Shown one piece after another: positions 6,804-13,675 of a DNA stretch of 44,216 nt (its first letter is position 1; every line of letters starts with the position of its first letter). Source of the stretch: a virus. The stretch is taken from the IMG/VR virus record IMGVR_UViG_3300010396_000061, positions 1 through 44,216 of that record. The stretch is one strand, 5' to 3'. The translations under genes and the position numbers were made by a program. Under the pieces are notes generated by a model. It had not been told where the DNA came from and made no database searches. It was given only the letters and a program-made list of their open reading frames with translations.

Positions 6804-6901
6804 GCGGGTGTCCTTGGTGAGGATGTGGCAGGGCGCCGCGCTCACGCGGCCTGATCGAGCTCGGCGTTCTTCGCCGGCGGCACCAGCGTGATCTCCACGG
6901 T

Positions 6902-7357
6902 CTACTGGATCAGCTGGCAAAGCTTTCCGATGGTGCGGCCGTCCTGGTTGAAGTTCAGGGCGAACTTCACGGTGCAGCTGCCGCCTTCCAGCGGCTCGAA
7001 GCTGAAGCCGTGCAATTCCACGTCCGTGATCTTGAGCACTTCGTCGAGCGCGAGGCCTGACTGGATCGCGAGCGCGTAGCCCGGGAAGTCCTCGTCCCAC
7101 TTGAGCGGCGCGAGACACGGCAGCTTGCGCGCGGTGAGGCCATCGGCATCGGTGCCCAGCGGCAACTCCGTCTGTTCGCCCGGAGCCGGCTTGCGGTACA
7201 GCAGCTTGCGGAAGCCCTTGTCGAAGATGTCGAGCACGCTGCTGTGCATCGTGGTTTCGAGCTTCATGGTGCCGGCGAGCACGTTCTCTTCGCCGTGCTT
7301 TTCCATGCGCGGCGTGAAGCTGTTGATCTTGGTCTGCTGGTTCGTGAGCTGGAACAT
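6902..7357 (-). CDS. Conserved-looking early phage protein, ended by an in-frame amber
   Basis: A 151-residue protein starting MFQLTNQQTKINSFTPR, with CGGAG 9 nt upstream. It lies between recT and DGR target 1. I recall similar proteins beside phage single-strand annealing genes but can name no function. It has a beta-rich pattern: two long regions around LKWDEDFPGYALAIQS and VELHGFSFEPLEGG, then CTVKFALNFNQDG. It stops at TAG (6902-6904), but coding-like sequence continues in frame for 19 codons (TVEITLVPPAKNAELDQAA) to TGA at 6842-6844. The TAG follows CAG, as if a second CAG had mutated, so the intact product would be about 171 residues. Confidence 0.75.
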   Translation of the reverse strand: MFQLTNQQTKINSFTPRMEKHGEENVLAGTMKLETTMHSSVLDIFDKGFRKLLYRKPAPGEQTELPLGTDADGLTARKLPCLAPLKWDEDFPGYALAIQSGLALDEVLKITDVELHGFSFEPLEGGSCTVKFALNFNQDGRTIGKLCQLIQ

Positions 7358-7492
7358 GTGGCGGTCTCCGTTGCAGGTAAAAGGTGGACGCAGCCATGGC
7401 CCTTTCTTCGCCGAAACTAATCGGCTCTCGCGGCATGCCATGAACCACTAGCGCTTCAGTAGGCGATGCACTGCCTCTGCGTCCGTAAAACA
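7358..7492. other. Gap between recT and the next early gene
   Basis: 135 bp without a convincing gene. A frame starting at 7493 (TGATG overlap with the recT stop) runs through, but it continues as Arg/His-rich antisense-like text over the following gene. I see no strong promoter or terminator. Confidence 0.4.
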
Positions 7493-8521
7493 TCAGGCGT
7501 TGGCCAGCTCCTTCTCGCGCGCGCCGTAGAGCGCATGCAGCGCGCCGCGGCCGGCTTCCGGCGTCAGGTCGATCAGGGAGGCCGCCTCATCCAGCGCGTC
7601 GTGCGTGCTGGCCGCAGCGATGCCGTCGTGGACCTCCTGTGTGGTGAGGCTTTCGGCAGCGTTGCCGGTACGCATCGCTTCAGCGTGCTCCGCAGCCAAC
7701 TCGGCCTGCTGGATGCTGTAGTCGCCCTCGATCACCAGCGGGCTGTCTTGCGGCAGGCCGGCATCGGCCAGTTCGTCGTTCGCGATGGCGGACTGCAACT
7801 CGATGGACACCGGGAGCCACTTGAACAGGCGGCGCGTGACGGTCTTGAGCGCCATCGGCTCCTCGTGCTCCACCCATGGCGTGCTCGGCGGCTGGCCGGG
7901 CTTGGCGTAGCGCATGGCGGTCTTGTAACCCTGCGAGCTGTCGCGCACCTTATGCACGTCCGCGATGCTCATCACCTCGAACTGCACGCCGCCATCCTTG
8001 AGCTTCGCGATGGCATAGACGTGCGTGATCGGGCCGCGGTCGCCCTCGGCCGGAACATGGTGGATGGTTTCGTCGACACCGAACCGGTAGCTGAACTCGT
8101 CGCCCTTGCGCACGGCGCGCGCGGTCAAGCTCACGATCTGGCCAGAGCGGCGCGCGAGATCGAGCATGCCGCGGTAGCCGATGATGAACTGCACCTCTGT
8201 GCGCTCGGCGCGGCGGTTCTCGAACGGGATCAGATAGCAGTGGCCGAGAGCCCCGCCCGGCTCCAGGCCCAGCGCAGCGCACTGCATGATCGCGCCGAGG
8301 AAGCTCGTCTGGTCGCACTGCGCCAGCTTCGGCACCTTGCGAACTTCGGTGAGCGCGATGCGGGCGAGGCGGTTGGCGGTGACGTGCTTCGGCAGCGCGA
8401 GCGCCATCTGCGCCTTGATCGACGGATCGGTGAGCAGGCCGGCGATGGTCTTCGGCTTCTCGGGACGCTGGGCAACGTCGGTGCCCGCGATGTGGTTCTG
8501 CAAAGCGTTGGCCTTGGCCAT
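7493..8521 (-). CDS. recT: RecT-family single-strand annealing protein
   Basis: A 342-residue RecT protein starting MAKANALQNHIAGTD. A longer frame to 8572 adds non-coding-like residues. The family pattern is visible: LPKHVTANRLARIALTEVRK, then SFLGAIMQCAALGLEPG, YLIPF, VQFIIGYRGMLDLARRSG, and an acidic C-terminal tail. RecT anneals complementary single strands during phage recombination. It is paired with the YqaJ-type nuclease upstream (23 bp gap), the usual exonuclease/annealase pair. DGR retrohoming needs cDNA integration at homologous VR, so an adjacent annealase is suggestive, but this link is inference only. Confidence 0.95.
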   Translation of the reverse strand: MAKANALQNHIAGTDVAQRPEKPKTIAGLLTDPSIKAQMALALPKHVTANRLARIALTEVRKVPKLAQCDQTSFLGAIMQCAALGLEPGGALGHCYLIPFENRRAERTEVQFIIGYRGMLDLARRSGQIVSLTARAVRKGDEFSYRFGVDETIHHVPAEGDRGPITHVYAIAKLKDGGVQFEVMSIADVHKVRDSSQGYKTAMRYAKPGQPPSTPWVEHEEPMALKTVTRRLFKWLPVSIELQSAIANDELADAGLPQDSPLVIEGDYSIQQAELAAEHAEAMRTGNAAESLTTQEVHDGIAAASTHDALDEAASLIDLTPEAGRGALHALYGAREKELANA

Positions 8522-8543
8522 GGGTGTTTCTCCTCGGGGTGAT

Positions 8544-9380
8544 TCAGCGGATGCGGAACACGCGGATGCCATCGGCGCGCGCCTTCCAGGTGAGTGCGGG
8601 CTTGCCGTCGACCAGCAGCGTGGTGGCGTCGCGCATGAAGGCCTTGATCGCGTACTCGTGGACGTCTTTGCGCGCCTCGTGCAGCTTCAGCGCCTGTCGC
8701 GCGGCTTCCAGTGCTTCGAGCGATTCGCGGATATCGGCGTCCGCCTCGACGGCGCGGCCGCTGTCGTGCTCGTACAGCTTCAGCACGTCGGCGGCATTCG
8801 TCGGCTGCGGCGGCCGGCGCGCCTCGATGTGCCAGCGCCAGAACTCAGCGGTGCGCTGGCGGATTTCGCGGATCGTCGGCTCGTGTGCCTCGATGCGGTA
8901 CAGACGGTAGTCGTCGAAGCCCACCAGCGCCTGCACGTAGCAGTGCGTCGCAGGGTGCACGCCAAGCCCCCACATCGCCTGCGCGGTGACGTACAGCGGC
9001 GGCTCCTCGCCAGCATCCGGGTCGCCCCAGTCGCGGACGGCGTTCGGGTGCACGGTCTTCGTCTCACCGTTGCCGCCGTCCTCGACCTCGAAATCGATCT
9101 CGGACTTCGCCCATGGGATCATCGCGTCGTCGTAGCGCTGGTTCGCGCGCACCACGGCCAAGCCGGTCTTGCGCGTGAACTTCTTCGCCGCCCACGGCTC
9201 CAGGTCGCGCCGGTCCTCGAGGAACTCCGCCTTCTCCGGCGTGACGACTTCCTCGCGCTCGCCCGTGATCAGCAGGTACTCGTCCAGCGGCGTGCGGAAC
9301 GGGCTGATGCCGAGGATGCCGGCCACGTTGGCGCCCCCGATGTAGCCGACGCGAGAGTGGGGAATGGCTTGGGCGTTCAC
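8544..9380 (-). CDS. YqaJ-type viral recombinase / exonuclease
   Basis: A 278-residue protein with a GTG start at 9380 that overlaps the TGA of the 56-residue gene (GTGA). Extension to 9692 is Arg-rich shadow. It shows the YqaJ nuclease fold: IGGANVAGILGISPFRTPLDEYL, then EPWAAKKFTRKTG, SEIDFEVED (acidic metal site), and the ETKTVHPN catalytic E-x-K. This 5'-3' exonuclease would resect DNA ends for RecT. The C-terminal third is helical. Confidence 0.93.
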   Translation of the reverse strand: MNAQAIPHSRVGYIGGANVAGILGISPFRTPLDEYLLITGEREEVVTPEKAEFLEDRRDLEPWAAKKFTRKTGLAVVRANQRYDDAMIPWAKSEIDFEVEDGGNGETKTVHPNAVRDWGDPDAGEEPPLYVTAQAMWGLGVHPATHCYVQALVGFDDYRLYRIEAHEPTIREIRQRTAEFWRWHIEARRPPQPTNAADVLKLYEHDSGRAVEADADIRESLEALEAARQALKLHEARKDVHEYAIKAFMRDATTLLVDGKPALTWKARADGIRVFRIR

Positions 9381-9547
9381 CGGCCCATCTCCCTTTCGTA
9401 CGCGTCCTGTGCGGCCTCGCGCGCGCAATCTTCCATCTCGCTCCGCATGTCGCGCATGGCCTCGTTGAACTCCTGCTGCGTAATCAGGCCTTCCGCCATC
9501 TGGCGCTCCAGGACTTCTTCCTCGCGCTCGTACCATGGCCGGCTCAT
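9377..9547 (-). CDS. Small acidic helical protein
   Basis: A 56-residue product, MSRPWYEREEEVLERQMAEG, then LITQQEFNEAMRDMRSEMED, ending AREAAQDAYEREMGR. It is joined by ATGA to the coiled-coil gene upstream and by GTGA to the nuclease downstream, so it is a real operon member even though it is very short. The sequence looks entirely alpha-helical and highly charged. No family is recognised. It may be a cofactor of the recombination pair. Confidence 0.8.
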   Translation of the reverse strand: MSRPWYEREEEVLERQMAEGLITQQEFNEAMRDMRSEMEDCAREAAQDAYEREMGR

Positions 9548-10731
9548 GCCGCTGCGCTCCGCTTGGCCGGAACTGCACCCACGACTCCTGCGGCACGCTC
9601 CATCGACTGTCGTGAGACTTCCTCGCCAGCGGACTCTGCCTCGGCATCGTGCTCGTCCTGCATGCGAGCAAGCACGGCATCCAGGTCATCAATCACCTGA
9701 TACTCGCCAGGGTGAAAGGCAGAAACGACGGCCATGGCCGCGGTGTATAGGTCGAGGTTTGCGAGCCTTTCGGCCTCAGCCTTCTCGGCCGCTGCCTTGC
9801 GCTCGCGCTCCAACTTCGCGCGCTCTTCGTCCAGCCGATGTTGTTCGGCCGCCTGGCGCTCGCGCTCGGCGGCCAGCTCAGCCTCGCGTGCCTCGCGCTC
9901 GGCACGCTCCTGCGCTTCACGCGCGGCGCGGGCTTCCTCCTCCTGCCGCTGGCGCTCGGCGCGCTCGGCTTCCTCGCGGGCGCGCTCCTCGACGGTGAGC
10001 CGGTCGCGCTCCTCCTGCGCCTTGCGCTCAGCCTCGGCACGTTCTGACGCGGCGCGCGCTTCGGCTTCCTGCCGCAGCCGCTCGTTCTCGTCGCGCATGC
10101 GTTCCAGTTCCGCGCGCTCGGCCGCGATGCGCCGCTGCTCGGCTTCCTGCTCACGCTGGGCGGTCAGCTGCTGCTCGACGCGGGCGATGGTGGCGGCCAG
10201 GGCATCCTCGGCCTCGCGGAAGCGCTCCGCGTAGAACTCGGGATCGAGCGTCTGCGCGCGCAGCTTCGCCAGTTGACCCTCGACGATCACCGCCGGCTTT
10301 CCGATCAGGGCGCTCGGCACGTTGCGGATCTCCTCGATCGCGCGGGCAATGCCCTCGACGCGCTGCCGCTCGGCCTCCAGTCGCGCCAGCTCCTCGGCTT
10401 GCTTGCGCGCCTCCTCGGCCTTGATCTGCACGTCGATAGGCTCCTCCAGCGCGCGGATCTCATCGGTCAGGCGCTTCGCCTCGGCGTCGAGCAAGCGGCA
10501 ACGCTCCAGCGCGGGCGCCTTGATCTCGATGCGCCGCTTCTCCAGCCCGGTGCGCAGCGTGCGCAGCTCGGCGCGGGCTTCCTTCGCGGCCCGCATCTCC
10601 TTCGGCACGGTCACGTCGTAGACGATGCCATGTTGGCGCTGGCGCAGATCAGCCAGGCCAGCAGCAGTCTCGGTGTACTCGGCGATGGCCGTCAGGTTGC
10701 TGCCGGCGTCCTTGGTGGTGTTCGTGTCCAT
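9544..10731 (-). CDS. Long coiled-coil phage protein
   Basis: A 395-residue protein. Residues about 55-330 are an almost unbroken charged coiled coil of Glu/Arg/Ala heptads (EERARE, ERQRQEEEARAAREAQ and similar). The N-terminus (about 1-50) and the last 65 residues (YTAAMAVVSAFHPGEYQVID) look globular. Such proteins often accompany phage recombination modules, but I know no established function. It starts at MDTNTTKDAG and ends with an ATGA junction to the 56-residue gene. Confidence 0.85.
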   Translation of the reverse strand: MDTNTTKDAGSNLTAIAEYTETAAGLADLRQRQHGIVYDVTVPKEMRAAKEARAELRTLRTGLEKRRIEIKAPALERCRLLDAEAKRLTDEIRALEEPIDVQIKAEEARKQAEELARLEAERQRVEGIARAIEEIRNVPSALIGKPAVIVEGQLAKLRAQTLDPEFYAERFREAEDALAATIARVEQQLTAQREQEAEQRRIAAERAELERMRDENERLRQEAEARAASERAEAERKAQEERDRLTVEERAREEAERAERQRQEEEARAAREAQERAEREAREAELAAERERQAAEQHRLDEERAKLERERKAAAEKAEAERLANLDLYTAAMAVVSAFHPGEYQVIDDLDAVLARMQDEHDAEAESAGEEVSRQSMERAAGVVGAVPAKRSAAA

Positions 10732-10777
10732 GGGAATCTCCTGCCGGCTACCGGCCGGCGCGGTGTTGAATGGGGTG

Positions 10778-10792
10778 TGCGCCTACGGCGCA
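10778..10792 (-). other. Candidate DGR hairpin downstream of VR2
   Basis: On the coding strand TGCGCC-GTA-GGCGCA gives a perfect 6-bp stem with a 3-nt loop, 22 nt beyond the VR2 edge and outside any gene. It mirrors the weaker hairpin 21 nt after VR1. No similar structure follows TR. A role in VR recognition is inferred by analogy with the BPP-1 DGR. Confidence 0.5.
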
Positions 10793-10808
10793 ATCGATAA
10801 ACGAGGAC

Positions 10809-11282
10809 TCACTGACCGGGACGCGGCACCAGGCGACACGGCCGCACGACGCCGCTGTAGGCGTCGCGGGCGTCGCAGAAGACGCTGCCGTAGCAGCCGC
10901 AGACCAGCCAGAGCGCGCGAGGTGCACCGTTCTTATCCTTGCCGCGCCACTCGACGCCGTGCGCCGTCCAGTACCAGTCGCACTCGGCATCGGGAAACAG
11001 GTCGGGATCGGCCGCCGGGCTGCTGTGCCAGTAGTCGGTGGTCAGCAGCTGTATGCGCACATCAGGCGCGAGAATCCAGCCGTCGCCGCCGGCATGCTGC
11101 AGATCGGCGCAACGCTTCGTCGCGGCATCGAAGTTCATGTAGCCGGCGATGCCGTGGCCCACCGCGAACTCCACGCCGAAGTCAGGGTAGCGAATGGCGG
11201 CGTGGCCCTTGACGTTGAGCGGCATGATGTCGCCGGCGGGGCTGATCTTGAGGATGGTGGGCTTGGCGAAGTCGAGATGCAT
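10809..11282 (-). CDS. DGR target protein 2 (DUF1566-like, VR2 at C-terminus)
   Basis: A 157-residue protein starting MHLDFAKPTILKISPAGD, with AGGAG 6 nt upstream. The body (AIRYPDFGVEFAVGHG, FDAATKRCADLQHAGG, DGWILAPDVRIQLLTTDYWH, DCDWYW-like segment) fits a divergent DUF1566/C-lectin fold. The last 38 residues are VR2, with variable positions about 126-142, ending PRPGQ like target 1. It lies 4.4 kb from target 1 and 5.2 kb from TR, with the recombination genes between. No signal peptide is seen. Outside the VR, target 2 shares little obvious sequence with target 1, so the two probably bind different partners or have diverged widely. Confidence 0.88.
   Translation of the reverse strand: MHLDFAKPTILKISPAGDIMPLNVKGHAAIRYPDFGVEFAVGHGIAGYMNFDAATKRCADLQHAGGDGWILAPDVRIQLLTTDYWHSSPAADPDLFPDAECDWYWTAHGVEWRGKDKNGAPRALWLVCGCYGSVFCDARDAYSGVVRPCRLVPRPGQ
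10815..10925 (-). repeat. DGR variable repeat 2 (VR2)
   Basis: A gap-free match to TR (offset 5169) over 111 bp. I count 14 differences, all at TR adenines of the coding strand, including the CAG-to-CTG codon that is unchanged in VR1. Ten of the changed positions are also changed in VR1, and seven differ between the two sets, so the mutagenesis events were independent. The IMH side is identical to VR1 through GGTCAG-TGA. Confidence 0.95.
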
Positions 11283-11295
11283 GCGGTTCTCCTGG

Positions 11296-11439
11296 TCAGA
11301 CGATTCGGATGCGGGGCTTCACGCGGATGCGCGGCTTGGGTTGCGTGTGGTGGAGACCGGCGGCGTAGTAGCGGTAGGCCCACTGCGCACGGCGCTGGTC
11401 AGCGGTAGGGACGCGGCAGGAACGGGTGACGATGCTCAT
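11296..11439 (-). CDS. Small basic protein
   Basis: A 47-residue ORF, MSIVTRSCRVPTADQRRAQW, followed by AYRYYAAGLHHTQPKPRI and a repeated RIRVKPRIRIV end. The ATG overlaps the stop of the upstream gene (ATGA), and CAGGAG lies 9 nt before it. No family is recognised. Strong positive charge at the C-terminus suggests nucleic-acid contact, but this is a guess. Confidence 0.6.
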   Translation of the reverse strand: MSIVTRSCRVPTADQRRAQWAYRYYAAGLHHTQPKPRIRVKPRIRIV

Positions 11440-11633
11440 GCGGTTTGCTCCTGTGAGGATTCGTCGGCCACCACCACGGGCAGGGAGGGGGTTGCCACGC
11501 CGCCAGGGGGTGCGGCGGCGATGGCCGGCGAAAGGTTGAGCGGGACGATTCGCAGCATCCGCGCCAGTTCTGCGCAGACGGCGTGGCGTTCCGCCTCGGA
11601 TTCGTAGACGCTGAGGTCGCTGTAGCCGCTCAT
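11436..11633 (-). CDS. Hypothetical early phage protein
   Basis: A 65-residue protein starting MSGYSDLSVYESEAERHAV, with both junctions as ATGA overlaps. The first half is helical (ERHAVCAELARMLRIVPL) and the second half is Pro/Ala/Val-rich. No family is recognised. Confidence 0.65.
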   Translation of the reverse strand: MSGYSDLSVYESEAERHAVCAELARMLRIVPLNLSPAIAAAPPGGVATPSLPVVVADESSQEQTA

Positions 11634-11920
11634 GGCTTCGCCACCATCTCGGCCACCAACGCCACGGCCAGCAGCGCCGAAACGACGCACAGCCCCGTGA
11701 ACGTGATCAGCCAGAGCAGCCAGTAGCGGCCCAGCACTTGGGCGAGCTCGGCGAAGCGATCGACCGGCACCGGAGCGTCGTCATGCGCGCAGAAGTTGCA
11801 CGGCTCCGGAGGCCGCGGATCGCGCGTGATGGTGTCGCGCTCGACGGCATGGATCGCATCGCGCTTCGCCTCGTTGTAGGTGCGGATGGCGCGACGCTCG
11901 TAGTACGGAGGTGTGTTCAT
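11630..11920 (-). CDS. Small membrane protein with a CxxC
   Basis: A 96-residue protein starting MNTPPYYERRAIRTYNEAKR, coupled by ATGA at both ends. A PCNFCAHDD motif (Cys-x-x-Cys) at about residues 44-52 may bind metal. One hydrophobic segment near the C-terminus (YWLLWLITFTGLCVVSALLA) is a clear transmembrane helix, leaving the N-terminal domain probably cytoplasmic. The longer frame to 12082 is rejected. Function unknown. Confidence 0.7.
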   Translation of the reverse strand: MNTPPYYERRAIRTYNEAKRDAIHAVERDTITRDPRPPEPCNFCAHDDAPVPVDRFAELAQVLGRYWLLWLITFTGLCVVSALLAVALVAEMVAKP

Positions 11921-12405
11921 GCGACCTCCCTCCACGCCGCGACCGCGCGATCCGAAGCCGTGACGCAGTGCGTCGCAGCGGCGCGCATGTCGGCCAACGC
12001 GAGCCCGCTGACGGGCATCACGGCGCGGCGCCGCAGGCTGTCGTAGTGGTCGCGCAGATCGCGAGCATGCTTGCGCGCCCACGCGGCATCGGCATTCACC
12101 TCGCGATCCAGGAGCCCCAACAACGCACGGAATTGCTCAGGCGTCGCGGAGCGCTCGGCGCGCACCTTTGCGCGGGCTTTGGCCAGCAGTTCCAGGATGT
12201 CGCCATAGCCACCCATGCACGGCCAGGTGCCGTGGTGCCAGAGCGGCTTCGGGCCGGTGTCGCGCGATCCAGCGGCGCGCCACGGTTCCTCGCCTGTGCC
12301 TTTGCAGTTGCGGCAGTCCTCGAACACGATCGCTTCGGGATCGTTCCGCAAGCCGCGTTCCTGCCTGCCGTCGCCGCCGCAGGTGTGGCAGGGATGGGCG
12401 TTCAT
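11917..12405 (-). CDS. Zinc-finger protein with two CxxCxG motifs
   Basis: A 162-residue protein starting MNAHPCHTCGGDGRQ. Two DnaJ-type motifs, CHTCGGDG and CRNCKGTG, are spaced to bind one zinc ion. The rest is a helical region (ILELLAKARAKVRAERSATP, then LLGLLDREVNADAAWARKHA). Such small phage zinc fingers are common in early operons, and their role is unclear. ATGA junctions link it to both neighbours. An upstream-extended frame to 12636 is rejected as Arg/Pro-rich shadow. Confidence 0.75.
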   Translation of the reverse strand: MNAHPCHTCGGDGRQERGLRNDPEAIVFEDCRNCKGTGEEPWRAAGSRDTGPKPLWHHGTWPCMGGYGDILELLAKARAKVRAERSATPEQFRALLGLLDREVNADAAWARKHARDLRDHYDSLRRRAVMPVSGLALADMRAAATHCVTASDRAVAAWREVA

Positions 12406-12605
12406 GCCGCCGCTCCCCGCGCCACCTGCAGCTCGCGGCTGCGGCCGAGCCACTTGATCCGCGCCCCGAACCGCGCCTGGTCGCTCGTGTCGTACGTCAG
12501 CCCCGTGCGCGTCAGGACATGGCCGCGCTCGTCCAGCACGACGCCGATCCACTGGCCGGCTACGGTGGCCGAGGGGACGGCCTGGAACTCGACTTGCTGG
12601 TGCAT
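12402..12605 (-). CDS. Hypothetical early phage protein
   Basis: 67 residues, MHQQVEFQAVPSATVAGQWI, with a beta-rich centre (GVVLDERGHVLTRTGLTYDT) and a basic C-terminal stretch. Coupled to the next gene by ATGA, and 3 bp from the upstream gene. No family is recognised. Confidence 0.65.
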   Translation of the reverse strand: MHQQVEFQAVPSATVAGQWIGVVLDERGHVLTRTGLTYDTSDQARFGARIKWLGRSRELQVARGAAA

Positions 12606-12608
12606 GGC

Positions 12609-12812
12609 TCAGGCCTCCCCGCGGTCGGAAAGGCACGTGGCCGCGCCCTCGGTGAGCGCCTCGGCGATTTCCATCGCCTGCTCGGGGGTCAGCAGCAGAT
12701 CGGAGGCATAGACCCCATCGATGGTGCGACCGACGGTCACGCCGTCGACGCTCGAGCTGACCTGCAGATCGATGCCGTCGATGTGGATCGGGGTGGAAGT
12801 CCAGGCTGACAT
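12609..12812 (-). CDS. First gene of the leftward early operon, hypothetical
   Basis: 67 residues, MSAWTSTPIHIDGIDLQVSS, with beta pattern then a helix (LLTPEQAMEIAEALTEGAAT). A strong Shine-Dalgarno (GGAGGG) lies 6 nt before the ATG, and the predicted PL transcript starts about 27 nt upstream. First position under PL suggests an early function such as anti-repression or antitermination, but no homology supports this. Confidence 0.7.
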   Translation of the reverse strand: MSAWTSTPIHIDGIDLQVSSSVDGVTVGRTIDGVYASDLLLTPEQAMEIAEALTEGAATCLSDRGEA

Positions 12813-12845
12813 TGCATTCCCTCCTGCCGTGATGGCGTGGAAGGG

Positions 12846-12874
12846 ATATTAGGAATGCCTACGGCTCCTGTCAA
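12846..12874 (-). promoter_or_regulatory. PL, early leftward promoter
   Basis: On the minus strand TTGACA (12874-12869), 17-bp spacer, TAATAT (12851-12846): consensus -35, one mismatch at -10. It reads into the early operon. Operator OL1 overlaps the -10 side and OL2 abuts the -35, so repressor binding should block it. Confidence 0.88.
12850..12861. promoter_or_regulatory. Operator OL1, TAGGAATGCCTA
   Basis: A 12-bp near-palindrome of the TAGGnnnGCCTA family, overlapping the PL -10 region. Four similar sites occur in the immunity region. Identical in sequence to OR1 at 13701. Confidence 0.85.
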
Positions 12875-12886
12875 TAGGCATGCCTA
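12875..12886. promoter_or_regulatory. Operator OL2, TAGGCATGCCTA
   Basis: A perfect 12-bp palindrome directly upstream of the PL -35, exactly 25 bp from OL1. Confidence 0.85.
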
Positions 12887-12925
12887 AGAAAATTGAAACG
12901 ACGTAGTTCAGTATTTAGGTGTGCT

Positions 12926-12953
12926 CACGAAAAACCCCGCCGGAGCGGGGTTC
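12926..12953 (-). terminator. Terminator of the repressor transcript
   Basis: Stem AACCCCGC (12933-12940) / GCGGGGTT (12945-12952), loop CGGA. On the minus strand the hairpin is followed by TTTTTCG, so it ends leftward transcripts from the repressor before they reach PL. Confidence 0.8.
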
Positions 12954-13104
12954 ATATGCGGAGCAGGGCCTCTGTTGTTATCGGGCCGCGACTCTCAATC
13001 TGCCGTTGTTCTCGTTTTTGCGCCGCCATGCGACCAATCGATCACCAGGACGCGGTCGCTGTTCAGCCGTGGCACTCCCTTCTTCGCCAGATATAAGCCG
13101 CAGA

Positions 13105-13347
13105 TCAGGCTTTGCGTCGAATTCCCCCGGGTTGTTTGCCCGCACCAGTGCCTTGAGTCGGCACACCATCCTCTCGTCCATCCTTCGTCGCCCCCTGTGG
13201 CACCAGAACAGCCAGCTTCCGTCCGAACGCGATCCATTCGTCTTGCGATGGCTCGTCGGACATCCCCGCACGCGTTTGGTAGACCTGCAAGAAGCGCGCC
13301 GGCTCGTCCTCGATGTTGAAGATGCGGCGGGTATCGTGATACAGCTA
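13105..13347 (-). pseudogene. Repressor C-terminal part cut off by the amber codon
   Basis: After the TAG at 13345-13347 the same frame continues for 79 codons to TGA at 13105-13107 (LYHDTRRIFNIEDEPARFLQ, then SQDEWIAFGRKLAVLV). It is charge-balanced, protein-like text with no other stop. I read it as the lost C-terminal half of the repressor. A 67-codon frame (12978-13181) overlaps its end but looks less protein-like. The stretch 12954-13104 holds nothing else I can identify. Confidence 0.65.
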
Positions 13348-13650
13348 GCGCAGAGCCTTGTGCGTCTCGGCGATCATGTCGGGATCCAGTCGCACCGAGT
13401 GCGATTGTTGATCGGATGCGAACTTGACGGCCTCTTTTCCGGTGATGATCCATTCCGGCGTGACGCCCAATCGTTTGGCGACATGGACCAAGTTGTCACC
13501 AGAGAGCATTCGGGTTGGACGTGACCCTTTACCGAACCAACCGCTGACGGAAGATTCCTTGATTCCACAGGCTTTCGCTAGGTCATTTTGCTGCAGGCCG
13601 AGCTCGGTCATGCGGGTATGAATTCGGGTGGCCCAAGGTTCCATTTCCAT
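13345..13650 (-). CDS. CI-like phage repressor, truncated after the HTH domain
   Basis: A 101-residue product with a canonical HTH_3 domain at about residues 8-65: IHTRMTELGLQQNDLAKACG, IKESSVSGWFGKG, then LVHVAKRLGVTPEWIITGKE. It would bind the TAGGnnnGCCTA operators and maintain lysogeny. It is divergent from the Cro-like gene. The start ATG (13650) abuts operator OR3 with no Shine-Dalgarno, so the mRNA is probably leaderless or poorly translated. Its stop is an amber (TAG, 13345), and the frame continues for 79 more codons. The full repressor would be about 180 residues, without an S24 peptidase domain. Confidence 0.85.
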   Translation of the reverse strand: MEMEPWATRIHTRMTELGLQQNDLAKACGIKESSVSGWFGKGSRPTRMLSGDNLVHVAKRLGVTPEWIITGKEAVKFASDQQSHSVRLDPDMIAETHKALR

Positions 13651-13662
13651 TAGGCAAGCCTA
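13651..13662. promoter_or_regulatory. Operator OR3, TAGGCAAGCCTA
   Basis: A 12-bp palindrome directly before the repressor start codon, 25 bp from OR2. Binding here should affect repressor expression (autoregulation or Cro control). Confidence 0.82.
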
Positions 13663-13675
13663 TGCGTTGAGGCCG

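Noticed and set aside
6804-7493. A 404-codon minus-strand frame extending DGR target 1 upstream
   Set aside because: Its first 230 residues are Arg/His/Gln-rich and overlap the 151-residue gene in another frame; the MNSPL start has its own Shine-Dalgarno.
12978-13181. A 67-codon minus frame overlapping the repressor 3' remnant
   Set aside because: No proper Shine-Dalgarno spacing and less protein-like than the interrupted repressor frame.
13345-13347. TAG reassigned to glutamine in this phage
   Set aside because: Two genes have CAG-like in-frame ambers, but at least four others end normally at TAG (14762, 17971, 31036, 35996), and no suppressor tRNA is visible. Point mutation is simpler.
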